From Planctomycetota bacterium (GTDB lineage: Bacteria > Planctomycetota > UBA1135 > GCA-002686595): a stretch of 34,727 bases of DNA. The translations under genes were made by a program, and so were the position numbers. Positions 15,993 to 25,341 of the stretch are shown one piece after another (the first letter of the stretch is position 1; every line of letters begins with the position of its first letter). The notes beneath the pieces were generated by a model, which was not told the DNA's origin, searched no databases, and saw nothing but the letters and a program-made list of their open reading frames with translations. The stretch is taken from assembly GCA_028278425.1 (NCBI GenBank), contig JANQEJ010000309.1:1-34727 (forward strand). The letters are read 5' to 3'.

Positions 15993-17363
15993 CTAGCTTC
16001 CCGACGCTCGCCTCCGCGCCGCCACGAAGGCGGCGACGGACCGCTCGATGTCCTCCTCCGTGGTCGCCCACGAGCAGACGCTCACGCGAATGACGGCCGT
16101 GCCGTTCCACGTCGACCCGCCGCACCAGCACACGCCGCCGGACTGGAGGTCTTCGAGAACGGAAGACGTGAGCTCGTCGTCCCCTCCGCAGGACGCGAGC
16201 ACCTGGTTGAAGACGACGTCGTTGTGCACCTCGAAGCCCTCGGCGCGCAGCCGCTCCGCGAACCTCCGCGCGTGGGCGCACAGCCCGTCGACGAGTCGCG
16301 CGACCCCGGAGCGACCGAGCGTCTTGAGCACCGCCCACAGCTCGATCGAGCGCGCGCGCTTCGACATCGACGGCGTGTAGTTCATCGGGTCGCGATGCGC
16401 GCTCCACTGGAAGTACGAGGCGGACGCCCGAAACGCCGCCAGGAAAGCCTCGCGATCGCGGCAGAAGGCGATCCCGCAGTCGTAGGGCACGTTCAGGGTC
16501 TTGTGCCCGTCCGCCGCCCAGGAATCGGCCTTCTCGATGCCCGCGTAGAGCTCGCGCAGCGCGGGCGAGGCGCCGGCCCAGAGCCCGAACGCGCCGTCGA
16601 CGTGGACCCAGCCGTTCGCCTCGTGCACGGCGTCGCAGACGTCTCCGATCGGATCGAAGGCGCCGGAGTTGACGTTGCCCGCTTGCGTGACGACGAGCGC
16701 CGGACCGTCGAGGCGCGGGAGGCGGTCCGAGCGCATGCGCCCCTGGTCGTCAACGGGAACCGTCTCGACGTGCCGTTCCCCCATGCCGAGGAGCGAGAGC
16801 GTCTTGTGGACGGCGGCGTGGGCGTCGGCGCCGACGACGACGCGAAGCGGCGGCGCCCCATACAGCCCCGCCTCCACCGCGTCCCAACCCTTCCGCCGGA
16901 GCAGCTCGTTGCGGCCCGCCGCGAGGCCCGAGAAGTTGGCGAGCGTCGTCCCGGTGACGAAGCCCGCCGCCGTGCCCGCCGGCAGGCCCAAGAGATCGAC
17001 GAGCCAGCGCTCGCAGACCCCCTCGAGCTTCGCCGCCACCGGCGACATCACGTAATGGGCCGTGTTCTGGTCCCAGGTGTCCGCCATCCACCGGGCGGCG
17101 AGGCCGACGGGGAGCATCCCGCCGTCGACGAAGCCGAAGTACCGGCCTCCCGTCTGCGCGACCGTCGCCGGAGCGCCGACGCGCTCGAGCACCTCGAGCG
17201 TCCGCGCGGGCTCGGTCGGTGCCTCGGGCAGGGGCTCGTCGAGCTCGTCCAGAGCCGCCAGGGCCTCCTCCGATGGAAACACGCGGCGGTCCGGCAGGCT
17301 CGTCACGTAGCGCTCCGCGCACTCGTGCGCCCGCCTCAGGAGATCCAGGGTCACCGTGTCCAT
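15993..17363 (-). CDS. Group II PLP-dependent decarboxylase family protein
   Basis: A 456-residue aspartate-aminotransferase-fold enzyme of the aromatic-amino-acid/glutamate/tyrosine decarboxylase superfamily. The PLP lysine is K288 in SWAADGHKTLN. Other marks are GFVTGTTLANFSGLAAGRN (cofactor phosphate region), GWVHVDGAFGLW (Asp and Ala next to the pyridine ring) and the segment DAHAAVHKTLSLLG. Members act on various amino acids, and the substrate cannot be assigned here. ATG 17363 was chosen because the family sequence starts there; no obvious ribosome-binding site is seen. It ends at a CTAG shared with the over-extended frame of the broken VOC gene. Glycosyltransferase genes on the same strand lie upstream. 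Confidence 0.88.
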   Translation of the reverse strand: MDTVTLDLLRRAHECAERYVTSLPDRRVFPSEEALAALDELDEPLPEAPTEPARTLEVLERVGAPATVAQTGGRYFGFVDGGMLPVGLAARWMADTWDQNTAHYVMSPVAAKLEGVCERWLVDLLGLPAGTAAGFVTGTTLANFSGLAAGRNELLRRKGWDAVEAGLYGAPPLRVVVGADAHAAVHKTLSLLGMGERHVETVPVDDQGRMRSDRLPRLDGPALVVTQAGNVNSGAFDPIGDVCDAVHEANGWVHVDGAFGLWAGASPALRELYAGIEKADSWAADGHKTLNVPYDCGIAFCRDREAFLAAFRASASYFQWSAHRDPMNYTPSMSKRARSIELWAVLKTLGRSGVARLVDGLCAHARRFAERLRAEGFEVHNDVVFNQVLASCGGDDELTSSVLEDLQSGGVCWCGGSTWNGTAVIRVSVCSWATTEEDIERSVAAFVAARRRASGS

Positions 17364-17410
17364 GGCGTCGCATTCTAGGGCGACGCCGTGCGAACCCGGA
17401 TTCTCGACCG

Positions 17411-18505
17411 TTAGGAGAGCGGCGCGGCCGCGACGGCCGGCGCCGGCCTGAACCCGGCCGCTTCGCGCAGAAGCGCGGCCAGACGCGCGCGCGTCGCCGC
17501 GAGGGAGTAGCGCTCCTCGACCAGCCTGCGGCCGTTCGCACCGAGCTCGGCGCGGAGGTCCGCGTCGCCGGCGAGCCGTTCGAGCGCGCCCCGCCATTCC
17601 CCTTCCGACTCCGCCAGGAAGCCGTTCGCGCCGTCGGCGACGATCTCGCGGTTGACGCCGACCGGCGTGGCGACGACGGGCTTGCCGCAGGCCATGTACT
17701 GGATCAGCTTGTAGCCGCACTTGCCGCGCTCGAAGGGCTCGTCGGGGAGCGGCATGATGCCGGCGTCGATCGATTGGAGGAGCTCGACCTCGGCGTCCTC
17801 GGTCCACGGCCGGCGCTCCACGTCGAGCTCCGCGAGAGCGTCCTCCGCCGCGCCGACCAGGAGGACGCGCACCTTCGCGGCGGCGAGCGCGGGCGCGACG
17901 GCCGCGAGGTAGCGCGACGTGCGCGGCGTGCCGATCCAGCCGACGGTGAACCCGTCCCGGCCCGAGGGAGCGGGAACGTAGCGCGCCGTATCGACGACGG
18001 TCGGCAGGATCTCGATCCGGCGCGCGCCGGCGGAGCGCGCGCGGTCGCCGAGGTAGTCGTTCCCGACGACCACGAGGTCCGCGGCGGCCATCACGCGGTC
18101 GATCTTGCGGCCGAAGAGGCGGCGCACCCAGCCCCGGGGGTGCGCGTCGTAGCGGTGGAAGATCGCGTCGTCGTAGTCGACCACGAGCGCGCGCGCGCGG
18201 CGCGCGAGCGCGAGGTCCGCCCGGGCGGGCAGCCAGGGGAACAGCTCCTTCTCGACCCACACGACGTCGTAACGCCGTCCGCCGAGAAGCCTCCGCACGC
18301 GCGCGCCGTACGCGGCGGCGATCGAGCCCCACGCGGGACGGCGCCCCGCGTAGATCCGCTCGAGGTAGCCGTCGTCGAAGAGCGGCGCCGGGGTGACGTC
18401 GATGCCCTCGGCGCGAAGGCTCGGCAGGTACTGGAACGAGCGCACGCGGCTGCTCGCGCCGCGCGCGCCGTAGCGCGAGAGCAGGAGGACGCGCAGCCTA
18501 TCCAT
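17411..18505 (-). CDS. Glycosyltransferase family 4 protein
   Basis: A 364-residue GT-B fold enzyme. The N-terminal half has VLLLSRYGARGASSRVR (acceptor-side loop) and VVDYDDAIFHR. The C-terminal half has FTVGWIGTPRTSRYL and the donor-binding segment GKCGYKLIQYMACGKPVVATPVG. It probably adds one sugar of the polysaccharide repeat unit at the cytoplasmic face of the inner membrane. Its start overlaps the stop of the upstream GT2 gene by eight bases, so it is the last gene of a leftward operon (21864 to 17411) of polysaccharide genes. Confidence 0.87.
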   Translation of the reverse strand: MDRLRVLLLSRYGARGASSRVRSFQYLPSLRAEGIDVTPAPLFDDGYLERIYAGRRPAWGSIAAAYGARVRRLLGGRRYDVVWVEKELFPWLPARADLALARRARALVVDYDDAIFHRYDAHPRGWVRRLFGRKIDRVMAAADLVVVGNDYLGDRARSAGARRIEILPTVVDTARYVPAPSGRDGFTVGWIGTPRTSRYLAAVAPALAAAKVRVLLVGAAEDALAELDVERRPWTEDAEVELLQSIDAGIMPLPDEPFERGKCGYKLIQYMACGKPVVATPVGVNREIVADGANGFLAESEGEWRGALERLAGDADLRAELGANGRRLVEERYSLAATRARLAALLREAAGFRPAPAVAAAPLS

Positions 18506-19421
18506 CCGCCGGGCCGATGAGCAGGCGGTACGCGCCGAGCGTGCTCGCGAAGTCGCGCGGCGAGAGCGAGAGCAGCGCTCCGGCGCAGCGGAAGACCGGC
18601 TCGACGACGAGCGTCGCGGCCGCCGCGGCGCGCGCGCGCCAGCCGGGGTGGTGCTTGCGCGCGTAGAGCAGCTTGCTGCGCAGGAAGTACGCGAGCCGGC
18701 GCGCCTTGACGCGACGCGACGTGCCGCCGCCGGCGTGGAAGGCGCGCGCGCCGGCGAGGAAGCGCGACTCCAGGCCGAGCTTCGCGACGCGCTTCGAGAA
18801 GTCGACGTCCTCGAAGTACATGAAGAAGTCCTCGTCGAAGCCGCCGAGGCGCTCGAAGACGCTCCGGCGGACGAGGTAGAAGGCCCCCATCACGTGGTCG
18901 ACGCGGCGCGACTCGCGGTGGTCGAACTCGGTCATCCGGTAACCCAGCCCCGCGCGCGGCAGCAGCCGGTCCAGGCCCGTGGCGATCCAAAGGAACGTGG
19001 CCGGCCGGGGGAAACGGGCGCAGCTCTTCGCCACCGCGCCGGACTCGTCGACGAGCTGGATGCCGGAGACGCCGACGCCGGCGTTCTCTTCGCGCTCCAT
19101 GAATTCGAGCGGACGCGCGAGCGAGTCGCCGAAGAGCCGCGTGTCCGGGTTGAGGAAGAGCACGTAGTCGGCCGTCGACCCCGCCGCGCCCTGGTTGCAC
19201 GCCGCGCCGAACCCGCGGTTCTGCGCGTTCCCGATCACCGTCAGCGGCAGGCCGAGGTCCTCGTGCCCCTCCGCGGAGCCGTCGGTCGACGCGTTGTCGA
19301 CGACGACGACGCGCCCGAGCCGGAAGCTCCCGTCCAGCGCCCCGCCGATCGACGCCAGGCACGCGCGCAGGAGCTCGCCCGCGTTCCAGTTCACGATGAC
19401 GACGTCGAGCGTGGGCTGCAT
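18498..19421 (-). CDS. Glycosyltransferase family 2 protein (rhamnosyltransferase-like)
   Basis: A 307-residue GT-A enzyme: VDVVIVNWN-like start (LDVVIVNWNAGELLRACL), nucleotide-binding VVVDNASTDGS, the metal-binding region VLFLNPDTRL, and the acceptor/catalytic segment GGFDEDFFMYFEDVDFSKR. These features are common in WbbL-type rhamnosyltransferases, but donor specificity is not readable. ATG 19421 is used. A GTG at 19427 would overlap the preceding TGA as GTGA, the junction type seen elsewhere here, and is an equally good start. It sits between the polymerase gene and a GT4 gene in a tight operon. Confidence 0.9.
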   Translation of the reverse strand: MQPTLDVVIVNWNAGELLRACLASIGGALDGSFRLGRVVVVDNASTDGSAEGHEDLGLPLTVIGNAQNRGFGAACNQGAAGSTADYVLFLNPDTRLFGDSLARPLEFMEREENAGVGVSGIQLVDESGAVAKSCARFPRPATFLWIATGLDRLLPRAGLGYRMTEFDHRESRRVDHVMGAFYLVRRSVFERLGGFDEDFFMYFEDVDFSKRVAKLGLESRFLAGARAFHAGGGTSRRVKARRLAYFLRSKLLYARKHHPGWRARAAAAATLVVEPVFRCAGALLSLSPRDFASTLGAYRLLIGPADG

Positions 19422-19423
19422 GG

Positions 19424-20752
19424 TCACGCCGGCTGCGGGACGGGATCGGCGTCGCGGTCGATCAGCCAGCGGTTGATCAGCGCGAGCGGCAGGAACACGA
19501 CCCACATGAAGTCGAACTTGAGGAGGTAGGGGTTGGTGGCGTTGGCGATCAGGAACGTCGTGAGCCCGACGACGAGCGGCAGCATCAGGCGCGCCGCATC
19601 GCCGCCCGCGCGGATCATGCGCGCGGCCTGCCAGTAGATCCAGCCGAAGAGAGCGGCGTAAGCCGCGAAGCCGACGACGCCCGTCTGGAAGAGGAGCGTC
19701 GGATACGAGAGCTCGTAGCTCCACGGCAGCGCGGGGTTCCGGATGTGGCTGCGGACGAAGCCGCCGTGCCCCGCGCCGAGCCACGGGTGCTCGCTCCAAC
19801 CCGCGATCAGCTCGTGGAGCTGGACCGCGCGGATGCTGCTCGACTCGGAGGCGCGCGGGTCGAAGCCCTCGCGGAACATGTCCCACACGAGCGCGAGGTC
19901 GAAGCCGTACGCGCGTCCGAGAAAGAGCGCGACCACGGCCACCGCGCCGAAGAGCCCGCCGAGGAGCAGGACGGTGGGCCCGCGCAGGCGGCTGCGCTCG
20001 CTCCGCGGAAGGAGCGCGACCCCGCCGAGCGTGAAGAGCGGCGCCAGCGCGGCGACGAGCAGGATCGCGCGGCGCCCGCTGAGCGCGGCGAGCAGGAGCC
20101 CCGCCACGAGCGCGCCCCACACCCACCGCCGGGCGAGGAGCGGACGCGGCGCGCGCGTCCAGCTCACGGCGGCCGCCACCAGGAAGGGCAGCGTGAAGGT
20201 GAGCGTCGCGAGCGAGGGGATGCGGAGCTCGACGAAGCCCTCGTAGAACCCCACCCCCTGGTCGGGGAACAGGTCGGGGAATACCGAGCGCGGGATCCAG
20301 CCGCCCTGCTCGAGCACGAACTCCAGTCCGTACACCGCGACGGCGAAGGTCGCGAGGACGACGACGACCACGTGGCGCCGCAGGACGCCGCGGTCGACGG
20401 CGCCGGCGAGGAGCGCGACGAAGAGGAGCGGCCACAGGACATACACGGTGCCGACGCTGAGCGCGCCGGGCTCGCCCCGCAGGAGGCCGCGCGCCATGAA
20501 CCCGAGCCCCGTCGCGCAGAGGACCAGCGTCCAGACCAGGGTGGCGCGGTGCACCGTCCGCTCCGGCCGGTGGAACGCGGCGGCGAGGGCCGTGAAGAAG
20601 GCGAGGAGGAGCAGTGCCGCCTTGAGCGGCTGGTGCGCGGTCGGCACCAGGAGCATCAGGAAGAGCAACAGGAGCGACGGCGCCGACCACCAGATCGACG
20701 CCTTCGAGCGCACCGCGGCTCCCCCCGCCTCGGCTACGTCCGCTACATCCAT
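19424..20752 (-). CDS. Wzy-like O-antigen/exopolysaccharide polymerase
   Basis: A 442-residue integral membrane protein with about 11-12 hydrophobic helices and a large hydrophilic loop that includes SSSIRAVQLHELIAGWSEHP and LGAGHGGFVRSH. The pattern RxxxW...HPxxGxGxG is typical of the Wzy_C / O-antigen ligase family. It would polymerise repeat units in the periplasm, although a WaaL-type ligase role cannot be separated by sequence alone. A GT-rich operon with flippase and chain-length genes nearby favours polymerase. Its start overlaps the end of the upstream GT4 gene by ten bases. Confidence 0.87.
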   Translation of the reverse strand: MDVADVAEAGGAAVRSKASIWWSAPSLLLLFLMLLVPTAHQPLKAALLLLAFFTALAAAFHRPERTVHRATLVWTLVLCATGLGFMARGLLRGEPGALSVGTVYVLWPLLFVALLAGAVDRGVLRRHVVVVVLATFAVAVYGLEFVLEQGGWIPRSVFPDLFPDQGVGFYEGFVELRIPSLATLTFTLPFLVAAAVSWTRAPRPLLARRWVWGALVAGLLLAALSGRRAILLVAALAPLFTLGGVALLPRSERSRLRGPTVLLLGGLFGAVAVVALFLGRAYGFDLALVWDMFREGFDPRASESSSIRAVQLHELIAGWSEHPWLGAGHGGFVRSHIRNPALPWSYELSYPTLLFQTGVVGFAAYAALFGWIYWQAARMIRAGGDAARLMLPLVVGLTTFLIANATNPYLLKFDFMWVVFLPLALINRWLIDRDADPVPQPA

Positions 20753-21864
20753 GGGGCGCCGGTGACGCTCTCGTAGACGCCGAGGGTCTGGCGGATGACC
20801 ACGTCCTCGTTGAAGTGCTGGTCGACCATGCGCCGTCCCGCGGCGCCCATCGCGCGCCGCGAATCGGCGTCGGTGAAGAGCTCCTTCAGCGCCGCCGCGA
20901 GCGCGGGTGGACGCTGCGGGTCGACGAGCAGCCCGCTCTCCCCGTCGCGCACGACCTCGCGGCAGCCGGGCATGTCCGTCGTCACGATCGGACGCGCGGT
21001 GGCTGCCGCCTCCAGCAGGAACTTCGGCACGCCCTCGCGGTAGTAGGACGGCAGGCAGGCGACGTGGCAGTCGCCGAGAAGCTGGTCGACGTCCTCGCGG
21101 TGGCCGACCCAGTCGACGACGCCCTCGTCGTGCCAGGCGTGGAGCTGGTCGACCGGGATCGCGCTCGGGTTGCGCTCGTCGGGGTCCCCGGCGAGCACGA
21201 TCCGGTGCGCGACGCCGTCGCGGCGGAGCAGGCGTCCGGCCTCGACGAGGTCGCAGACGCCCTTGGGCTGGAGCATGCGCGCGGCGAGGAGCACGGTGGG
21301 CGGCCCCTCGGGCTCGGGCGTCGGGCGGAAGCGGCCGGTGTCGACGCCGGAGCCGAGAATGACCGACGAACGCTCCGGGACGATCAGCCCGCGGTTCAGG
21401 AACTCGTCGCGGTCGTCGGGGTTCTGGAACACCGTCCAGCTCCGCCGGTCGCGCAGGCAGAGCCGGTAGGCCTCGCGCACGGCGAGCCGGAGCGGCGCCG
21501 GACCGGAGCTGAAGACCCACCCGAGCCCGGTGACCAGGTTGACCACGCCCGGCACCCCGGTGAGCCGCGCGGCGAGCGACCCGCACAGGATCGCGCGCAT
21601 TGACACGTGGTGGACGAGGTCGGGACGCTCGCGGCGGTAGAGCCGCACGACGTCGGCGAAGGCGCGCGCGAGCCGGTCGGGACGCAGGCTCCGCCCGAGC
21701 CGGACCGGCCGGAAGGTGAAGCCCGCGCCCTCGATGCACTCCCGGTAGGGACCGGGCGGCGTGGCGACGACGACCTCGGCGCCCGCCTCGCGGGCGGCGC
21801 GCGCCAGCGAGCGGCGGTGGCTCCAGAAGAAGCTGTCGTCGGTGACGAGGTAGAGAACCTTCAT
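20743..21864 (-). CDS. Glycosyltransferase family 4 protein (PglA-like)
   Basis: A 373-residue GT-B enzyme. The N-terminal acceptor domain starts VLYLVTDDSFFWSHRRSLA and contains DLVHHVSMRAILCGSLAA. The C-terminal donor domain has ILGSGVDTGRF and LLAARMLQPKGV. The EX7E-type segment SYYREGVPKFLLEAAATARP is followed by IVTTDMPGCREVV. This version of the GT4 donor motif is typical of enzymes adding HexNAc-type sugars to lipid-linked intermediates. It is the first gene of the tightly packed leftward run. The sugar dehydrogenase gene lies 79 bases upstream on the same strand. Confidence 0.9.
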   Translation of the reverse strand: MKVLYLVTDDSFFWSHRRSLARAAREAGAEVVVATPPGPYRECIEGAGFTFRPVRLGRSLRPDRLARAFADVVRLYRRERPDLVHHVSMRAILCGSLAARLTGVPGVVNLVTGLGWVFSSGPAPLRLAVREAYRLCLRDRRSWTVFQNPDDRDEFLNRGLIVPERSSVILGSGVDTGRFRPTPEPEGPPTVLLAARMLQPKGVCDLVEAGRLLRRDGVAHRIVLAGDPDERNPSAIPVDQLHAWHDEGVVDWVGHREDVDQLLGDCHVACLPSYYREGVPKFLLEAAATARPIVTTDMPGCREVVRDGESGLLVDPQRPPALAAALKELFTDADSRRAMGAAGRRMVDQHFNEDVVIRQTLGVYESVTGAPWM

Positions 21865-21943
21865 GCGGGCGGGGTACGGGTTGAGGGTTCCACCGGATAC
21901 ATCGGCAGAATCGCGCCAGGCCCTGACCCGCGGCCCGGCCCCG

Positions 21944-23215
21944 TTAGAGCCTCCAGAGGCGGACCTCCGCGGGGAGCCGGTCGGGAGGGACCGCCCCCAT
22001 CACGTCGACCAGGAGGCGGGCGCCGTCCCCGCCGACCAGGGTCAACGCCAGGTCGGGGAGCCCCCCGTGGGGCGTCGCCAGGACCACGGCGTCCGCGCCG
22101 GCGAGCTCGGCGGCCGGAACGAGCTCCAGCTCCGCCTCGCGGGCGAGCTCGCCGGGGTCGACCAGCGGGTCGTACACACCGACCGCGCACCCGGCGGCCC
22201 GGAGCGCGCGGACGACCTCCGGCACGCGCGAGTTGCGCGGGTCGCCGACGTCGGGCTTGAAGGCCGCTCCGAGCACCGCCACCCGCGCGTCCGCGGGGTC
22301 GACGCCGAGCTCCGCGAGGAGCTCCAGGGTGCGCGTCGCCACGTGCTCCCCCATGCGGTCGTTGATCCGCCGCCCGGCGAGCACGACCTCGGGCGCGACG
22401 CCGAGCTCCTCCGCCTTGGCGGTCAGGTAGTAAGGATCCACGCCGATGCAGTGCCCCCCGACGAGGCCGGGGTGGTAGCGGTGGAAGTTCCACTTCGTCG
22501 CCGCGGCGTCCACGACCTCGGCCGTGTCGAGCCCCATCTTGTCGCAGAGGACGGAGAGCTCGTTCATCAGCGCGATGTTCAGGTCGCGCTGGACGTTCTC
22601 GATCAGCTTCGCCGCCTCGGCCACGCGGATCGAGCCCACCGGGTGTACGCCGGCCTCGACGACGGCGCCGTAGCACTCCTCGAGCACCGCCAGCGTCGCG
22701 GCGTCCTGGGCGGCGATGAGCTTCGTGACGCGACCGAAACCGTGCTCCGGGTCGCCGGGGTTGATGCGCTCGGGCGCGTAGCCGAGCGCGAAGTCGCGGC
22801 CGGCGGCGAGGCCGGAGGCCTCTTCGAGCAGCGGTCCCACGACCTCCTCGGTGACTCCGGGATAGACGGTCGACTGCACGACGACCACGTCGCCCGCGGC
22901 GAGCGTGCCGCCGACGGTGCGCGCCGCGCTCCGGAGCGCGCCGAGGTCCGGACGCCGCTCCGCATCGATCGGCGTCGGCACGCAGATCACGTAGAAGTCG
23001 GCGCGGGCGAGCTCGGCCGGGTCCGCCGTGACGGCGAGCCCGGAGGCCGCGAGCTCGTCCGCGGCCACCTGCCGCGCCGGGTCGTCGCCGGCCGCCAGGC
23101 GGGCGACGCGTCCGGCGTCGACGTCGTAGCCGACCGTCCCCGGGAAGCGCCGCGCGAAGGCGACGGCGAGCGGAAGGCCGGCGTAGCCGAGGCCGAGAAC
23201 ACCGATCGTGCGCAT
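21944..23215 (-). CDS. UDP-sugar 6-dehydrogenase (UDP-GlcNAc/GalNAc type, TviB/WbpA-like)
   Basis: A 423-residue NAD-dependent dehydrogenase that should oxidise a UDP-hexosamine at C6 to the uronic acid, giving an acidic polysaccharide. The Rossmann start is GVLGLGYAGLPLAVAFA (residues 5-21). The conserved FYVICVPTPID and YAPERINPGDPEH follow. The catalytic cysteine is C256 in GGHCIGVDPYYLT, and the C-terminal UDP-binding domain has LGAAFKPDVGDPRNS. The pattern fits the TviB/WbpA group better than plain UDP-glucose dehydrogenase, but the exact substrate is inferred. ATG 23215 was chosen because MRTIGVLG is the normal family start. Confidence 0.93.
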   Translation of the reverse strand: MRTIGVLGLGYAGLPLAVAFARRFPGTVGYDVDAGRVARLAAGDDPARQVAADELAASGLAVTADPAELARADFYVICVPTPIDAERRPDLGALRSAARTVGGTLAAGDVVVVQSTVYPGVTEEVVGPLLEEASGLAAGRDFALGYAPERINPGDPEHGFGRVTKLIAAQDAATLAVLEECYGAVVEAGVHPVGSIRVAEAAKLIENVQRDLNIALMNELSVLCDKMGLDTAEVVDAAATKWNFHRYHPGLVGGHCIGVDPYYLTAKAEELGVAPEVVLAGRRINDRMGEHVATRTLELLAELGVDPADARVAVLGAAFKPDVGDPRNSRVPEVVRALRAAGCAVGVYDPLVDPGELAREAELELVPAAELAGADAVVLATPHGGLPDLALTLVGGDGARLLVDVMGAVPPDRLPAEVRLWRL

Positions 23216-23379
23216 GGGAGGGACCGGGACTCTAACCCCGCCCCGCAGGCCCTTGGATGGGCGGCTCCGGCGTTTCTTCCTTGCCTCGAACCGCGGGTTT
23301 CCCATGCTCCCGGGGGTCGCGGTTCCCCGGGCTGGGATCGGGATTCCAACTCCCTTCGGTTGCCGGCCCGGCCGTGTCG
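23216..23379. promoter_or_regulatory. Divergent intergenic region with an inverted repeat
   Basis: The gap between the leftward sugar dehydrogenase and the rightward priming transferase holds a perfect 8-bp inverted repeat, gaaccgcg (23288-23295) and cgcggttc (23318-23325), separated by 22 bases. It could be an operator for the two divergent promoters or a leader hairpin. No convincing -35/-10 pair is visible. Confidence 0.35.
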
Positions 23380-24234
23380 ATGCAGATACGCCCCATGGTG
23401 GTGCAGGAGAGGCAGGAAGCCCGTGTCCGGGCGATGGCGGTGCCGCCCGAGACCGGGCCCGCGGCGCGGAGGGAGGAGCCGAGACCTCGGCGCTTCACGC
23501 CGTCCGCGGAGACCGCGCCCGCGCCGGTGATCCGCGAGCTCGCCCAGGTTCGCTGGGAGGCGATCACGCCGGCCGGCTGGTACTCCCGGGTCGGCCACCC
23601 CCTCCTGAACCTGGCGCTGATCGTGACGACGCTGCCCTTCGCGGCCCTCGTCGCCCTGCCGATCGCGCTCGGCAACCTCCTGATCTTCCGCGACCCGCGG
23701 CTCATCCTCTTCCGCCAGCTCCGCGTCGGCCGCCGCGGGCGCACCTTCCACATCTACAAGTTCCGCACGATGACCGAGGCGCGCCGCGCGGACTTCGACT
23801 CCTGGAGCAGCGGCGAGGACGGCCTGCGCGTCACGCGCTTCGGGCGCCTCCTGCGCAACGCGCACCTCGACGAGCTGCCGCAGCTCCTGAACATCCTCCG
23901 CGGGGAGATGGTCTTCATCGGCCCGCGCCCCGAGATGGTCGAGATCGACGCCTGGGCGCGCGAGCGCGTGGCGGGCTTCCACAAGCGCCTCGCGCTGAAG
24001 CCCGGCATCACGGGACGCTCGCAGGTCACGCAGGGCTACGCGGGCCGCGATCCCGAGGCCTACGCGGAGAAGCTCCGCGGCGACGACCATTACCGCACGC
24101 ACATGTCGCTGGCGGAGGACCTGAAGATCCTCGCGCGAACGGCGGCGTGGATGCTGCGCGGCCGGGGCTGGCGGTGGAAGAAGCAGGCGAAGGAAGCGCC
24201 GCGCGGCGAAACGAGCGGTTCGCAGGCGGCTTAG
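23380..24234 (+). CDS. Priming sugar-phosphate transferase (PHPT family)
   Basis: This enzyme type transfers a sugar-1-phosphate from a UDP-sugar to undecaprenyl phosphate, the first step of repeat-unit synthesis. The 284-residue product has a poorly conserved basic and Pro-rich N-terminus and one membrane segment (about residues 74-98). The catalytic domain follows with YKFRTM (126-131), HLDELPQLLNILRGEM (162-177), GPRPEM (181-186) and LKPGITGRSQV. It is the short single-helix form, without the extra N-terminal helices of WcaJ/WbaP. The start is uncertain: ATG 23380, 23395 and 23434 are all in frame and none has a good ribosome-binding site. Confidence 0.9.
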   Translation: MQIRPMVVQERQEARVRAMAVPPETGPAARREEPRPRRFTPSAETAPAPVIRELAQVRWEAITPAGWYSRVGHPLLNLALIVTTLPFAALVALPIALGNLLIFRDPRLILFRQLRVGRRGRTFHIYKFRTMTEARRADFDSWSSGEDGLRVTRFGRLLRNAHLDELPQLLNILRGEMVFIGPRPEMVEIDAWARERVAGFHKRLALKPGITGRSQVTQGYAGRDPEAYAEKLRGDDHYRTHMSLAEDLKILARTAAWMLRGRGWRWKKQAKEAPRGETSGSQAA

Positions 24235-24390
24235 TCGCCGCCGGCGTTACAGCCGGACGAGCCGGAGCGCTTTGCGCCGCCGCGCCCGGAGGCGGAGGAA
24301 CCCGAAGGACGATCCCGCCCGAACCACCAAAGGCGACGATGACCCCGCCGGTTCCGGCGGAAGCCACGCTCCGAAGGCTACGATGGAAGA

Positions 24391-25337
<947 letters not shown>

Positions 25338-25341
<4 letters not shown>

